A model generated the notes under the pieces. That model ran no database searches. It worked only from the letters and a program-made list of their open reading frames with translations, and was not told the DNA's origin. Positions 8,411-17,259 of a stretch of 64,000 nucleotides of DNA are shown here, piece after piece. The DNA lies in NCBI RefSeq assembly GCF_002897295.1, contig NZ_BEXF01000004.1, positions 1 through 64,000 on the forward strand, in the 5' to 3' direction. Numbering within the stretch: position 1 is the stretch's first letter; each line of letters starts with the position of its first letter. The DNA comes from Brevibacillus reuszeri. Its GTDB lineage: Bacteria; Bacillota; Bacilli; Brevibacillales; Brevibacillaceae. Both the position numbers and the translations under genes were made by a program.

Positions 8411-11400
8411 TTGCTCAAAAGGACTTTTATCATCATATTTATTAGCCTGCTGTCCTTTTCGCTTCTACCATTATCCGTTTTTTGGGATCTTGATGAACCG
8501 ATGAATGACTTGGTTGTTCGACATGGTGTCATGGATTTGACGGCATGGGATTATGAACACGATAAGCGAATCAAGCTGGATGGCGAATGGGAATTTTATT
8601 GGAATCAGCTGTTAACCCCCGAAGACTTCAAGCAAAGAGACAAGCCCTCTCCCACTACTTTCATGACGGTACCCTCTCAATGGAACGGAAAAATAATCGA
8701 TAACAAGCCATTGCCTGCTTACGGTTATGCTACCTACCGGATGGTCCTCAAAAATGTACCCTACAGTGGAATTTTTGCATTGAAAAAAACAAATATTCGT
8801 TTTTCAAGTGCGGTCTATGCAAATGGACATAAACTGTTTGAGGATGGCAAGCCTACTAGTGATGTCACTACATATCGTGCTGGAAATGTCCCGAAGTTCG
8901 GCTCTTTTTCAAGCGAAAAAGGGGACATCGAGATCATTGTTCAAGTTGCCAATTATGATTACATCAATTCAGGCATTCCGCTATCGATTTATTTTGGCGG
9001 GCAAACGGATATGAACGAAATTCAGCAGAGAAACATGGGGTACGAGCTGGGCACTTTTGTTATTCTGGGGACGCTGGCGACGATTTACTTCATTTGCTTC
9101 ATAACCGCGAGCCTGTACGGAAAAAAAGATTATTCCCTGCTGTTCTTTGCTATCGTTTGTTTCCTCTATGCCATATACAGCGGTTTGATCAGTGAGCGGC
9201 CGCTTTTGCTGTTTTTCCATCAAGTTTCATTTGAAGCCATGTACAAATGGAAGGATATTGTTTCCACGATCTGCTTTATTGTTCTCGCCATTTTTTTCTA
9301 TCAATTGCAAAAGAGCATTATTTCTTTGAAATTTGCACAAATCGTTTCAGCCATTTTAGGAGCCTATCTTCTGCTCATTGTTTTCCTGCCGATTCACGTT
9401 TACATGGAATTTCAGGGTTATATTATGGTCTTGTACGAGCTGATGTTATTTTGGCTATTAATGAGAACAGCCATTTTATATATCAAAAAAACAAATAACA
9501 ACTCCTTTAAATCATTTTTGATGTTCATGGCGATTCTTACGATTAATCTGTATTCCCTTGACCTTATCCTATTTGCTTTTTCAATCAAGGATAATATTTG
9601 GTTAGGGCAGCTTTATATCGTCGCGTTTAATATCATCATGGTCTTCTTGATTGTGTTTCGCTTTTTCGAAGCCTATCATACTATCGATGAGATGAAGGAC
9701 CAATTGCTTCAATTAGACAAGATTAAGGATGATTTTCTATCGAATACTTCACATGAACTGAAAACGCCGCTCAATGCAATTGTGAGCATTACGGATACGC
9801 TGATCAAGGGTGTTGAAGGACCTATAACAGAAAAGCAAGCGTCCAATCTGGCAATCGTCTTAGAAAGCGGGCGAAGACTGACTCATCTCGTCAATGAATT
9901 GCTTGATTACTCCAAAATGAAGCATGGCGATATTTCGTTGTATAAAAGCCAAATTGACCTGAAGGCTGCGGTCGATTCGGTCATTGGAATTCACATGTTT
10001 TTGCTGGGGGGAAAGCCAATCACGCTGGTAAATAAAATAGCGGAAGATGCTCCACAGGTGTATGTGGACGGGAATCGCTTGATCCAGATTTTGCATAACT
10101 TGCTCGACAATGCAATCAAATTCACGGAAAAGGGTATCGTTGAGATAAGTGCCGTTGCTGTCCGTGAGATGGTAGAGGTTCGAGTAGCAGACACAGGAAT
10201 CGGGATTGAGAAAGCTATGCAAGAACGGATTTTCAATGCATTTGAACAGGAAGACGCTTCGGTAACGAAAAATTATGGCGGAACGGGCCTTGGGTTGAGC
10301 ATAACTAAAAAACTTGTAGAGCTACACGGGGGTGAGATTCGGGTAGAATCCAGTCCGGGTCGGGGCTCGATATTCATTTTCACGATACCCGCAGCCAAAA
10401 AAGCAGATCGCACCATCAGACGGATTACGGAGCAGCGCTTGCACCAGCTTCCCCCGAAAACTCACGGAGCCTATCCGATCTCTATCAAAGGGATGCGGGA
10501 TGAAACGATTTTGGTAGTGGACGATGATTTTGCTAATCTGCAAGCGATGATTAATTTGCTCAAGCTGGAAGGGTATTCGATTGTTGTCGTCAATCGCGGG
10601 CGATTGGCGCTGGAGGAGCTCAGCAAGAAAACGAATTTCTTTTTGGTTATTTTGGACATTATGATGCCAGACATGTCGGGCTATGAGGTTCTGAGGTTGA
10701 TTCGCGAGCGATATTCTACCTCTGAGCTGCCTGTGCTGATGCTTACGGCAAAAAATAGAGTATCTGACATGATCGTAACGATGGAAAATGGCGCTAATGA
10801 ATTTGTCGGGAAGCCATTTGAAGCCGAAGAACTGATGGCGCGGGTGAGAAATCTGACCCGATTGAAAGCATCCGTAAAAATGGCCAAGGATGCTGAAATT
10901 GCTTTTTTGCGCTCCCAAATCAAGCCACACTTTTTGTTCAATGCCTTGAATTCGATTGCGGCACTGTGCATGGATGAACCGCAAAAGGCGGAGGAGCTAA
11001 CTCTTCAGCTCTCTGAGTATTTGCGAGGCAGCTTCGATTTTAAGCAGCTCGATTCTTTGACGACGATCGAAAATGAATTAAGTCTTGTAAATGCATATAT
11101 TATGATCGAAAAAGCGCGGTTTGGAAGCAGGCTACAAGTGGAATATGATATAGAGGCGAATTTGGACTTTCAACTTCCACCGCTGATTTTGCAGCCATTG
11201 GTAGAAAATGCAATCAGACATGGGCTGATGTCGAATTTCCGGGGTGGGACTGTAAAAGTATCAATAATGCAGTCGGCGGACAATGCAATCAAATTTACAG
11301 TAGAAGACGATGGATGCGGTATGGGTGATAAGAAAATCGAAGAACTCATGGCCGCCGATGTGCGCAAAAAAGGAGTAGGGCTGTGGAACATCAGTCAGCG

Positions 11401-11509
11401 TATCAAGCTTCTTTATGGCAGCAGTATTCGGATTGAAAGCAAAGAAGGAATAGGCACAAAGGTTTCTTTTGACATACCCGCTCTGCCAAAGGTAGAAATG
11501 GAGGGGTGA
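8411..11509 (+). CDS. Hybrid sensor kinase: 7TMR-DISM, HisKA, REC and a second LytS-type kinase module
   Basis: A 1032-residue TTG-start protein (AAGGGGCGA upstream). It has an N-terminal membrane segment, an extracellular jelly-roll-like DISM domain (about 30-205), seven membrane helices (about 210-425), and HisKA with H448 in SHELKTPLNAI. A HATPase (NLLDNAIKFTEKG, DTGIGIE, GGTGLGL) is followed by a receiver with D749 in LVILDIMMPDMSG. Last comes a second kinase unit, His_kinase with H840 in QIKPHFLFNALN and its own HATPase (VENAIRHG, EDDGCGMG). Having both kinase types in one chain suggests a relay H448 to D749 plus a separate output. It is co-transcribed with the response regulator 4 bp downstream. 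The signal may be a carbohydrate or other small molecule, as known for DISM proteins, but this is not shown here. Confidence 0.92.
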   Translation: MLKRTFIIIFISLLSFSLLPLSVFWDLDEPMNDLVVRHGVMDLTAWDYEHDKRIKLDGEWEFYWNQLLTPEDFKQRDKPSPTTFMTVPSQWNGKIIDNKPLPAYGYATYRMVLKNVPYSGIFALKKTNIRFSSAVYANGHKLFEDGKPTSDVTTYRAGNVPKFGSFSSEKGDIEIIVQVANYDYINSGIPLSIYFGGQTDMNEIQQRNMGYELGTFVILGTLATIYFICFITASLYGKKDYSLLFFAIVCFLYAIYSGLISERPLLLFFHQVSFEAMYKWKDIVSTICFIVLAIFFYQLQKSIISLKFAQIVSAILGAYLLLIVFLPIHVYMEFQGYIMVLYELMLFWLLMRTAILYIKKTNNNSFKSFLMFMAILTINLYSLDLILFAFSIKDNIWLGQLYIVAFNIIMVFLIVFRFFEAYHTIDEMKDQLLQLDKIKDDFLSNTSHELKTPLNAIVSITDTLIKGVEGPITEKQASNLAIVLESGRRLTHLVNELLDYSKMKHGDISLYKSQIDLKAAVDSVIGIHMFLLGGKPITLVNKIAEDAPQVYVDGNRLIQILHNLLDNAIKFTEKGIVEISAVAVREMVEVRVADTGIGIEKAMQERIFNAFEQEDASVTKNYGGTGLGLSITKKLVELHGGEIRVESSPGRGSIFIFTIPAAKKADRTIRRITEQRLHQLPPKTHGAYPISIKGMRDETILVVDDDFANLQAMINLLKLEGYSIVVVNRGRLALEELSKKTNFFLVILDIMMPDMSGYEVLRLIRERYSTSELPVLMLTAKNRVSDMIVTMENGANEFVGKPFEAEELMARVRNLTRLKASVKMAKDAEIAFLRSQIKPHFLFNALNSIAALCMDEPQKAEELTLQLSEYLRGSFDFKQLDSLTTIENELSLVNAYIMIEKARFGSRLQVEYDIEANLDFQLPPLILQPLVENAIRHGLMSNFRGGTVKVSIMQSADNAIKFTVEDDGCGMGDKKIEELMAADVRKKGVGLWNISQRIKLLYGSSIRIESKEGIGTKVSFDIPALPKVEMEG

Positions 11510-11513
11510 AGCA

Positions 11514-12617
11514 TTGCTGCGAGCAATTATCGTGGATGATGAAGAACTGTCCGTGAAGCGTTTGAAGAAAATATTGTCTGACAACGATTTGATTGACATA
11601 CGAGAAACGTTTCAAAACCCACTCGATGCGTATGAATATGCCAAGAACAACAAGATTGATCTTGCCTTTTTAGATATTTCCATGCCGGAAATTAACGGGA
11701 TGAAGCTTTCTAGTTTGTTGCGTGAATCATACAGGGAGCTTGACATTGTTTTTGTAACTGGGTTCGATGAGTATGCTGTTCAAGCCTTTGACATGAGTGC
11801 ACTGGATTATTTGATGAAGCCCGTTTCCGCTTTGCGTATGTCCAAAACGCTAGACAAGCTTCGAGCAAGGCATCGGATAGAAAAGGCCACACCGTCCTTG
11901 GCTGTTCAGCTGTTTAACGGTCTAAAAATTTATTGGAAGGGTCAAGAGGAGCAGTCCATTAAATTGAGAAGCCCGAAAACGGAAGAATTGTTTGCTTTTC
12001 TTATTTTCAAAGGCACGGTTAGCCGTGAAGAAATTATCGATACGCTGTGGAGAGAGCTTGAGCATGAAAAAGCATTGAAAAATTTGAACTCCACCTTGTA
12101 CTATATTCGAAAGGCAATTGGCACAAGTGAAGTGGGCGAGTGTATCCAAGCTGGCAGAAATGAGATTCGGATTGACAAGAGCGTTGTATCCTGCGATTTG
12201 TATGAATTTGAACAGGTGATGAAGCAAATCAGGCTCCAGCCATACGCTCGAGCGGATTTGCTGGAGCGCATTGAAGTGCTGTATACAGGACCGTTTCTAA
12301 ACGGAAAAGCTTATGAGTGGGCGAGCGAAAAGACCAGACGGCTGGAACAGGAGTACATCTCCTTGTTGGAGGTTGCCGCAAGAAGTCATCTCAACCAAAA
12401 TCAACTGCATAAATCATTACATTATTTTCTGGAAATTTTAAGAGTAGATGGACTAAGAGAGGATATCAGTCATGAAATCATCCTCTTGTACATCGAATTG
12501 GGGCGAAAGAATGACGCGATTAGGCAATACCGTTTGCTAGAGGAAACCTTGCAGCAAGAGCTGGGGACGCAGCCTGATCCGTATATTCAAGACGTTATGA
12601 TGAGCCTGACTAAGTAA
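11514..12617 (+). CDS. Response regulator with SARP/BTAD-type output
   Basis: A 367-residue protein starting at TTG behind GGAGGGG. Residues 1-125 form a receiver (acidic VDDEE, phospho-Asp in LAFLDISMPEINGM, the KP lysine in DYLMKP). Residues about 140-225 form a winged-helix domain of OmpR/SARP type (KLRSPKTEELFAFLIF ... LNSTLYYIRKAIG). Residues about 230-367 form a bacterial transcriptional activation domain made of TPR-like helices. It is the evident partner of the upstream hybrid kinase, presumably phosphorylated by one of its two histidines. Target genes are not evident nearby, since a strong terminator follows. Confidence 0.9.
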   Translation: MLRAIIVDDEELSVKRLKKILSDNDLIDIRETFQNPLDAYEYAKNNKIDLAFLDISMPEINGMKLSSLLRESYRELDIVFVTGFDEYAVQAFDMSALDYLMKPVSALRMSKTLDKLRARHRIEKATPSLAVQLFNGLKIYWKGQEEQSIKLRSPKTEELFAFLIFKGTVSREEIIDTLWRELEHEKALKNLNSTLYYIRKAIGTSEVGECIQAGRNEIRIDKSVVSCDLYEFEQVMKQIRLQPYARADLLERIEVLYTGPFLNGKAYEWASEKTRRLEQEYISLLEVAARSHLNQNQLHKSLHYFLEILRVDGLREDISHEIILLYIELGRKNDAIRQYRLLEETLQQELGTQPDPYIQDVMMSLTK

Positions 12618-12634
12618 ATACGAGTACAAGACCC

Positions 12635-12674
12635 GAGCCTTAGGAATCGAATGGGATTCCAAGGCTCTTTTTTT
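12635..12674. terminator. Terminator between the convergent response-regulator and hydrolase genes
   Basis: A long stem, GAGCCTTAGGAATC with GGATTCCAAGGCTC, is followed by T8 on the plus strand. The minus-strand hydrolase stop codon lies inside the stem. Confidence 0.85.
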
Positions 12675-13638
12675 CTACCATGCGCAGCATTTCCACCAGC
12701 TTCGAAGCAACAATCTCCTTGTGTGACCAATGAATATAATGCGCAGATGCGGGAATGGTTTCTTGGACGCTATTATTGGACCAATGCAACAGCTGCTGCT
12801 GCACCTCTCCCCATTCCTGGTCACCATCCGAGGATAGAATCAGGAGTGGAATATCGTGCAGATATCCTCCTTCGACTACCGCTTGCGCATTTTCATTCAT
12901 ATGGGTAATAAACGATAGATTGCTAGCGTCGCCAAGATGATTGTAGTACATAGCTGCATCCAACTCTTTCATTTCGACAGGCAGTAAAGGATAGCGTAAA
13001 TTCTCGCCGGAAAAAGGAAGAAGGATGCCTACATTTCCTAATGCCCTGACAAGACCTGTCACACGTAACCCAGCCATTATCCGATTCAATACATAGGACT
13101 TTGCTTCCGAATCATTAGCGTAATATTCAGGACTGCCTCCATCAAGTAACACAATCCCTTTTACTTCATCAGGATACTTCTGAGCAAACCGTAGTGCCTC
13201 CAGAGATCCTAAAGAATGAGCAGCTAATAGATATGGTCCGGGTTCATTTGCTTTTTCGAGCAGCGCATGGAGTTCTTCTGTGACTGTGTCGATCGTCCTT
13301 GGATTCGTTGTTTTTGCGCTCCAGCCATACCCTGCACGGTCATAGCTGACGGTTCGTGCGTAGGGCTGCAATTCCTTTTGCAAATAGTAGAAGTCGCTAA
13401 AAGCGTTCGGCGTACCCGAGCCGGGAATGAAAACAATGGTGGACTTACCTGTGCCTGTACCATAAAGGTGCATGTCATGTGATTGGACGTCAATGATCTT
13501 TCCTGGCGGAGGAAACAGCTGTGACTCTTTTTCTTGCATCACATTTTGCCAAATGCCTCCGATGATTAGGGGAAGTATACTTAACCCCAAGCGTTTTATC
13601 CATTTTTTGGCGCCTTGCTTATGTGCGATTTTTTTCAT
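12640..13638 (-). CDS. Alpha/beta hydrolase, membrane-anchored
   Basis: A 332-residue protein with an N-terminal hydrophobic anchor (about 17-35), then an alpha/beta-hydrolase fold. The nucleophile elbow is AHSLGS (Ser in GxSxG-like context), the oxyanion region is VFIPGSGTPNAFSD, and the late His is in ASAHYIHWSHKE. The acid is probably in SSDGDQEW or LLDGGSPEYY. The substrate cannot be read from the sequence; such proteins include esterases and haloperoxidase-like enzymes. It stands alone, convergent with the two-component pair. Confidence 0.82.
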   Translation of the reverse strand: MKKIAHKQGAKKWIKRLGLSILPLIIGGIWQNVMQEKESQLFPPPGKIIDVQSHDMHLYGTGTGKSTIVFIPGSGTPNAFSDFYYLQKELQPYARTVSYDRAGYGWSAKTTNPRTIDTVTEELHALLEKANEPGPYLLAAHSLGSLEALRFAQKYPDEVKGIVLLDGGSPEYYANDSEAKSYVLNRIMAGLRVTGLVRALGNVGILLPFSGENLRYPLLPVEMKELDAAMYYNHLGDASNLSFITHMNENAQAVVEGGYLHDIPLLILSSDGDQEWGEVQQQLLHWSNNSVQETIPASAHYIHWSHKEIVASKLVEMLRMVEKKSLGIPFDS

Positions 13639-13772
13639 AGATGATCCTTTGTTTTTTTAAAAAGAGAGTTATATGATGATATTCCATATTTTAACTAAAA
13701 CCCCTTTTTTGCTCTTAAGCTAGCATAATTACATCTAGCGCCGATAAAAGCGAACGAATGAAATGTTGTTTG

Positions 13773-13787
13773 TGAGAATCGTTATCA
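13773..13787 (+). promoter_or_regulatory. Fur box
   Basis: TGAGAATCGTTATCA matches the 7-1-7 Fur consensus TGATAATNATTATCA at 12 of 14 fixed positions. It lies just upstream of a broken siderophore-binding gene, so it marks the former iron-regulated promoter. Confidence 0.7.
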
Positions 13788-13818
13788 ATTACAATGAACC
13801 TAGTTTTGTTAGACCGGA

Positions 13819-14465
13819 ATGATAGCTGAAGGGATGGTCTTTTTAGAGCCAGATTTGATTATCGGTTCAAAGGAAGATGATATCGAGAATTACCAAAAAA
13901 TAGGAATCATCGTCTTTTTGCCATATTGGACAGGCAAAACAACAGCCGGACCATTAGAGAAATTCAGGAGCGTCAGTGAAATTTTCGGGAAAGAGAAGGA
14001 AGCAGAAGCATGGATTACGGAATATGAGAAGAAAGTAGCGGAGGCGCGGAAAAAGATCGAGGGAATCATTAAAGAGGGTGAAACGTTTCGATCGTGCAGC
14101 TTTCTGAAAAGGCTACATACGTTCTTGCAGCTAAAGACGGAAATTATGGCTCTGTTACGATCTATCAAATGCTCAGGTTGCCTCCGACACAGAGTGCATG
14201 GAACATGAAGGATGGGTTTGAGTCTGTCTCGATGGAAGTCCTGCCGGAATATTTGGGAGACCATATCTTTGTTTACAACGGGTTTCCAGAAGTAGTGAAG
14301 CAAGTAATGAGCACGGAGCTGTGGAAGAACCTGCCTGCTACGAAGAAGAATCAAGTGTATAGATACGGTGATCAGTTCCATGATGAGTTTGTAATGGAAG
14401 ATCCGTACTCCATGGAGCTTCAGTTGGACACAATCGTAAATACATTATTAGCAAACAAGAAATAG
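13819..14465 (+). pseudogene. Remnant of a ferric-siderophore ABC binding protein
   Basis: The frame from 13819 encodes the middle of a FeuA/FecB-type periplasmic-binding fold (EPDLIIGSKEDDIENYQKIG ... AEAWITEYEKKVAEARKKIEG). The matching continuation (IVQLSEKATYVLAAKDGNYG ... to the stop at 14465) is in another frame. The two join near 14088-14094 (GETF/IVQL) if one base is added back. The signal peptide, lipobox and about the first 130 residues are missing, yet a Fur box remains just upstream. An internal deletion plus a one-base frameshift explains all this. It is very unlikely to be functional. Confidence 0.82.
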
Positions 14466-14500
14466 TATCACGTTCAGTATAAGCACGGAAGCAGGGAAGA

Positions 14501-14528
14501 AGTCTGTCGCAATACGGCAGGCTTTTTC
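14501..14528 (+). terminator. Probable terminator after the siderophore-binding remnant
   Basis: A 9-bp stem with two G-U pairs (AGTCTGTCG with CGGCAGGCT) is followed by T5. Confidence 0.6.
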
Positions 14529-14555
14529 TATTTGGATGTGAAATAAGGCGGTGAC

Positions 14556-14583
14556 TTGTTATTACATCAATCTCATGTATAAT
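14556..14583 (+). promoter_or_regulatory. Sigma-A promoter of the MarR-accA operon
   Basis: TTGTTA, 16 nt, then TATAAT preceded by TG (extended -10). ATGTATTGTACAT at 14591-14603 has perfect 5-bp arms just downstream and is a candidate MarR operator. Confidence 0.6.
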
Positions 14584-14644
14584 GAAATTAATGTATTGTA
14601 CATATTATGTATAACACACTAGTTAAGGAGGTAATTAATTTCTT

Positions 14645-15112
14645 ATGAATAGAGAAGAAGCCTTGAAACTAAGAACAGATATTAAAAAATTTATTAGAAT
14701 GACTGGAATTCTCGAACCAGAAAGAATCCCAAAGGATTTGTTTGAAAAACCTTTATCGGTTTCCCAAATGATGGCGTTAGAAGAACTAGAGCTCAAGAAA
14801 TTAACTATTTGGGAATTAGCTAATAAGCTTAAATTAGAACAATCAACGGTAAGTAGATTAGTAGACAAGCTGGTAAAAAATGAGCTTATTTGCCGTGAAG
14901 TAAATGAAAATAACAGAAGGGAGGTTTATCTGCATCTTACAGAAAAGGGGCAAATAACTGTTAATTCTTTACGGGAGCAATCGATAAGTTTTTATCAAGG
15001 AATTCTTAATGATTTATCAGAATCCGAACGGAAAACAGTTGTCAATGGCTTTGAACTCTTAATCGAAACGATATCTAAATCCGCTGCCTTAAATAGGAAT
15101 GGAAAATCGTAG
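14645..15112 (+). CDS. MarR-family regulator linked to accA
   Basis: A 155-residue winged-helix protein. The helix-turn-helix is LTIWELANKLKLEQSTVSRLVDKLVKNELI and the wing is VNENNRREVYLHLTEKGQ. A strong AAGGAGG site precedes the ATG. It lies 16 bp before the accA-like gene, so the two form an operon. The AT-rich codon use (many AAA, TTA, ATT) contrasts with the genes outside this pair and suggests acquisition from a lower-GC donor. By context it should sense a fatty-acid or inhibitor signal and control accA; that is inference. Confidence 0.88.
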   Translation: MNREEALKLRTDIKKFIRMTGILEPERIPKDLFEKPLSVSQMMALEELELKKLTIWELANKLKLEQSTVSRLVDKLVKNELICREVNENNRREVYLHLTEKGQITVNSLREQSISFYQGILNDLSESERKTVVNGFELLIETISKSAALNRNGKS

Positions 15113-15128
15113 TATATGGAGGCAATGA

Positions 15129-16100
15129 ATGAGTTTGGATTTTGAAGGGCCAATTATAGAATTAAAAGAAAAAATCGATGAATTACAGAAGTATATGGAA
15201 AAAAATGATCTCGATTTATCTTCAGAAATCCATGCATTAAAAGAACGATTAAAAGTAATGCAATGTGAAATTTATACTAATATTTCACCATTTCAACGAG
15301 TTCAAATTGCTCGGCTTCGTAACCGGCCTACAACATTGGACTATATTCCGTTATTGTTTACAGATTTTATCGAACTTCATGGCGATCGGCTATATGGAGA
15401 TGACAAAGCAATAATGGGTGGAATCGCGAAATATAAAGGCATGCCAGTTACGATTATTGGTCACCAAAGAGGTAGGAACACAAAGGAAAGCATAGAAAGA
15501 AATTTTGGAATGGCACACCCAGAAGGTTATAGAAAAGCTTTAAGACTTATGAAGCAAGCTGAAAAATTTAATCGCCCTATTATTACATTCATTGATACAT
15601 CAGGTGCTTATCCCGGGAAAGAATCTGAAGAACGTGGAATTTCCGAGGCAATAGCTCGTAATTTATTTGAAATGGTAACACTTAGAGTACCGATTGTTTG
15701 TATTGTAATAGGAGAGGCATCAAGTGGTGGAGCCCTTGGTATTAGTATTGGCAATCATATTCATATGTTAGATAACTCATGGTACTCAGTTATTTCTCCG
15801 GAAGGAGCGGCATCGATATTATGGAAAGATGCTAAGTATGCTCCAAAAGCGGCTGAATACATGAAAATTACAGCAAAAGAATTGAAGCACTTAGGAATTA
15901 TTGATCAAATCATCCCTGAAGTGAAAGGTGGAGCACAAAATGATATAAAATGGCAGGCGGAAATGGTTGAATCTGTAATCGAATCATCTCTAAAAGAATT
16001 GGTACGAATGTCTCCAGAAGAGCTTACGCAACAGCGATATGAAAAGTATAGAGAGATGGGGAAAATTGGAATCATAAACGGAACTGATGAGGAAAAATAG
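15129..16100 (+). CDS. accA: Acetyl-CoA carboxylase carboxyltransferase alpha subunit
   Basis: A 323-residue protein of normal AccA length. It has an N-terminal helical region (about 1-50), then the crotonase-like carboxyltransferase fold. Typical motifs are [48 protein letters not shown] and [11 protein letters not shown]. With AccD it transfers the carboxyl group from carboxybiotin to acetyl-CoA, the committed step of fatty-acid synthesis. No accD, accB or accC lies next to it, and the gene is AT-rich like its MarR neighbour. It is therefore probably a second copy beside a housekeeping accDA elsewhere; this cannot be checked in the window. Confidence 0.93.
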   Translation: MSLDFEGPIIELKEKIDELQKYMEKNDLDLSSEIHALKERLKVMQCEIYTNISPFQRVQIARLRNRPTTLDYIPLLFTDFIELHGDRLYGDDKAIMGGIAKYKGMPVTIIGHQRGRNTKESIERNFGMAHPEGYRKALRLMKQAEKFNRPIITFIDTSGAYPGKESEERGISEAIARNLFEMVTLRVPIVCIVIGEASSGGALGISIGNHIHMLDNSWYSVISPEGAASILWKDAKYAPKAAEYMKITAKELKHLGIIDQIIPEVKGGAQNDIKWQAEMVESVIESSLKELVRMSPEELTQQRYEKYREMGKIGIINGTDEEK

Positions 16101-16229
16101 AGAAGAATGAAAGGAAAGGTAAATGAGCTTTCTATGGGGTGAAAGCCCCAAGTATAGTCTACTGATAACCAAGAAGCTGGTTGTGTTTTATCCTGCACGT
16201 TTGAAACGAAGAAAGGATGTGGCGGGAGA

Positions 16230-16772
16230 ATGGATTACCAAAAATTAAGCAAGGAGCTGTCCTATGCGCTTCGTCACGCGCCGCATGAATACGAGCTTGA
16301 GCTGGACGAATACGGCTGGGTAGATATCCAGCAGCTTCTCTATTCTTTGCAGGAGCAGCACGTGTGGCGCCACTTGAATGAGAGCGATTTGCACACAATG
16401 ATCGCCCAGTCAGAAAAAAAGCGTCATGAAATGAAAGAAGGAAAAATCCGTGCTCTCTACGGTCATTCGATCCCGAAAAAAGTCGTCAAAGAGAAAAGCG
16501 AGCCGCCCGAGCTTCTTTATCATGGAACTCCAAAAAAGTTTGTCGATTCGATTATGAAGCAAGGGCTTGTTCCAAAAGGAAGACAATACGTCCATCTTTC
16601 TGAAGAAACGAAGACGGCTCTGCAAGTCGGTAAAAGAAGAGATGACGTTCCAGTTATTCTGCTCATTCAGGCAAAAAAAGCGTGGGAGGATGGCGTCAGC
16701 TTTTACCACGGGAATGAGATGGTGTGGTTAGCTGACATAGTGGACAGTCGGTACATTTCCATTTGGAAATAA
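16230..16772 (+). CDS. kptA: RNA 2'-phosphotransferase, Tpt1/KptA family
   Basis: A 180-residue protein of family length. Motifs include LSYALRHAP near the N-terminus, LYHGTPKKFVDSIMKQGL (NAD-binding ART-like HGT) and YVHLSEETKTALQVGKR. The family moves a 2'-phosphate from RNA to NAD, giving ADP-ribose 1'',2''-cyclic phosphate. In bacteria the natural substrate is unclear because tRNA splicing of the yeast kind is absent. It is a single gene with its own terminator, and it is unrelated in base composition to the AT-rich accA operon upstream. Confidence 0.9.
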   Translation: MDYQKLSKELSYALRHAPHEYELELDEYGWVDIQQLLYSLQEQHVWRHLNESDLHTMIAQSEKKRHEMKEGKIRALYGHSIPKKVVKEKSEPPELLYHGTPKKFVDSIMKQGLVPKGRQYVHLSEETKTALQVGKRRDDVPVILLIQAKKAWEDGVSFYHGNEMVWLADIVDSRYISIWK

Positions 16773-16800
16773 GGTCGCACGTCTGCAGCTAAACAAAAAA

Positions 16801-16826
16801 AACAGACTCTAAAAATAGAGTCTGTT
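16801..16826. terminator. Bidirectional terminator between kptA and csp
   Basis: AACAGACTCT and AGAGTCTGTT form a perfect 10-bp stem flanked by an A-run on the left and a T-run on the right. It serves both convergent genes. Confidence 0.88.
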
Positions 16827-16841
16827 TTATATGTGTGGTAA

Positions 16842-17042
16842 TTAAACTTTTTGAACGTTAGAAGCTTGTGGGCCACGTTGACCTTGCTCTACGTTAAAAG
16901 TTACTTTTTGACCTTCGTCAAGAGATTTGAAGCCGTCGCCTTGAATAGCGGAGAAGTGAACGAATACGTCTTCTGCTCCTTCGCGCTCGATGAAGCCGAA
17001 ACCTTTTTCTGCGTTAAACCATTTTACTGTACCTTGTTCCAT
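16842..17042 (-). CDS. Cold-shock protein, CspA family
   Basis: A 66-residue single-stranded nucleic-acid-binding OB-fold protein. It has RNP1 (KGFGFIE) and RNP2 (VFVHFSAI), and begins [18 protein letters not shown]. It acts as an RNA chaperone that melts mRNA structure at low temperature. A ribosome site (AGGAGG) lies 9 nt upstream, behind a leader of about 110 nt. Confidence 0.96.
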   Translation of the reverse strand: MEQGTVKWFNAEKGFGFIEREGAEDVFVHFSAIQGDGFKSLDEGQKVTFNVEQGQRGPQASNVQKV

Positions 17043-17187
17043 TGTTGTTGCCTCCTAGTGCAATACGCACATGTGTTACTATCCTTGCTCTTCAGGATGT
17101 TCAAGACGAATGTGTTATCTACGCTATCCTTTTCTGCGAACAAAAATAATTCTCTACAAGCATAACAGGATTTTGAATGGATAGCAA
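17043..17187 (-). promoter_or_regulatory. csp promoter and long 5' leader
   Basis: On the minus strand TTGCTA (17187-17182), 17 nt, TATGCT (17164-17159) form a sigma-A-like promoter. This leaves a 5' untranslated leader of over 100 nt before the ATG. Long leaders of this kind control csp mRNA stability and translation in the cold in known systems. No element was matched precisely. Confidence 0.5.
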
Positions 17188-17259
17188 TTTTATTCGACGA
17201 GATTACGAAATAAAATTGTTGGGATGAGCATCGTGATATGATGAGGGGGGGGTCATTCG

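Noticed and set aside
16125..16165. GGGGTGAAAGCCCC hairpin after accA as terminator
   Set aside because: The stem is short and no T run follows it.
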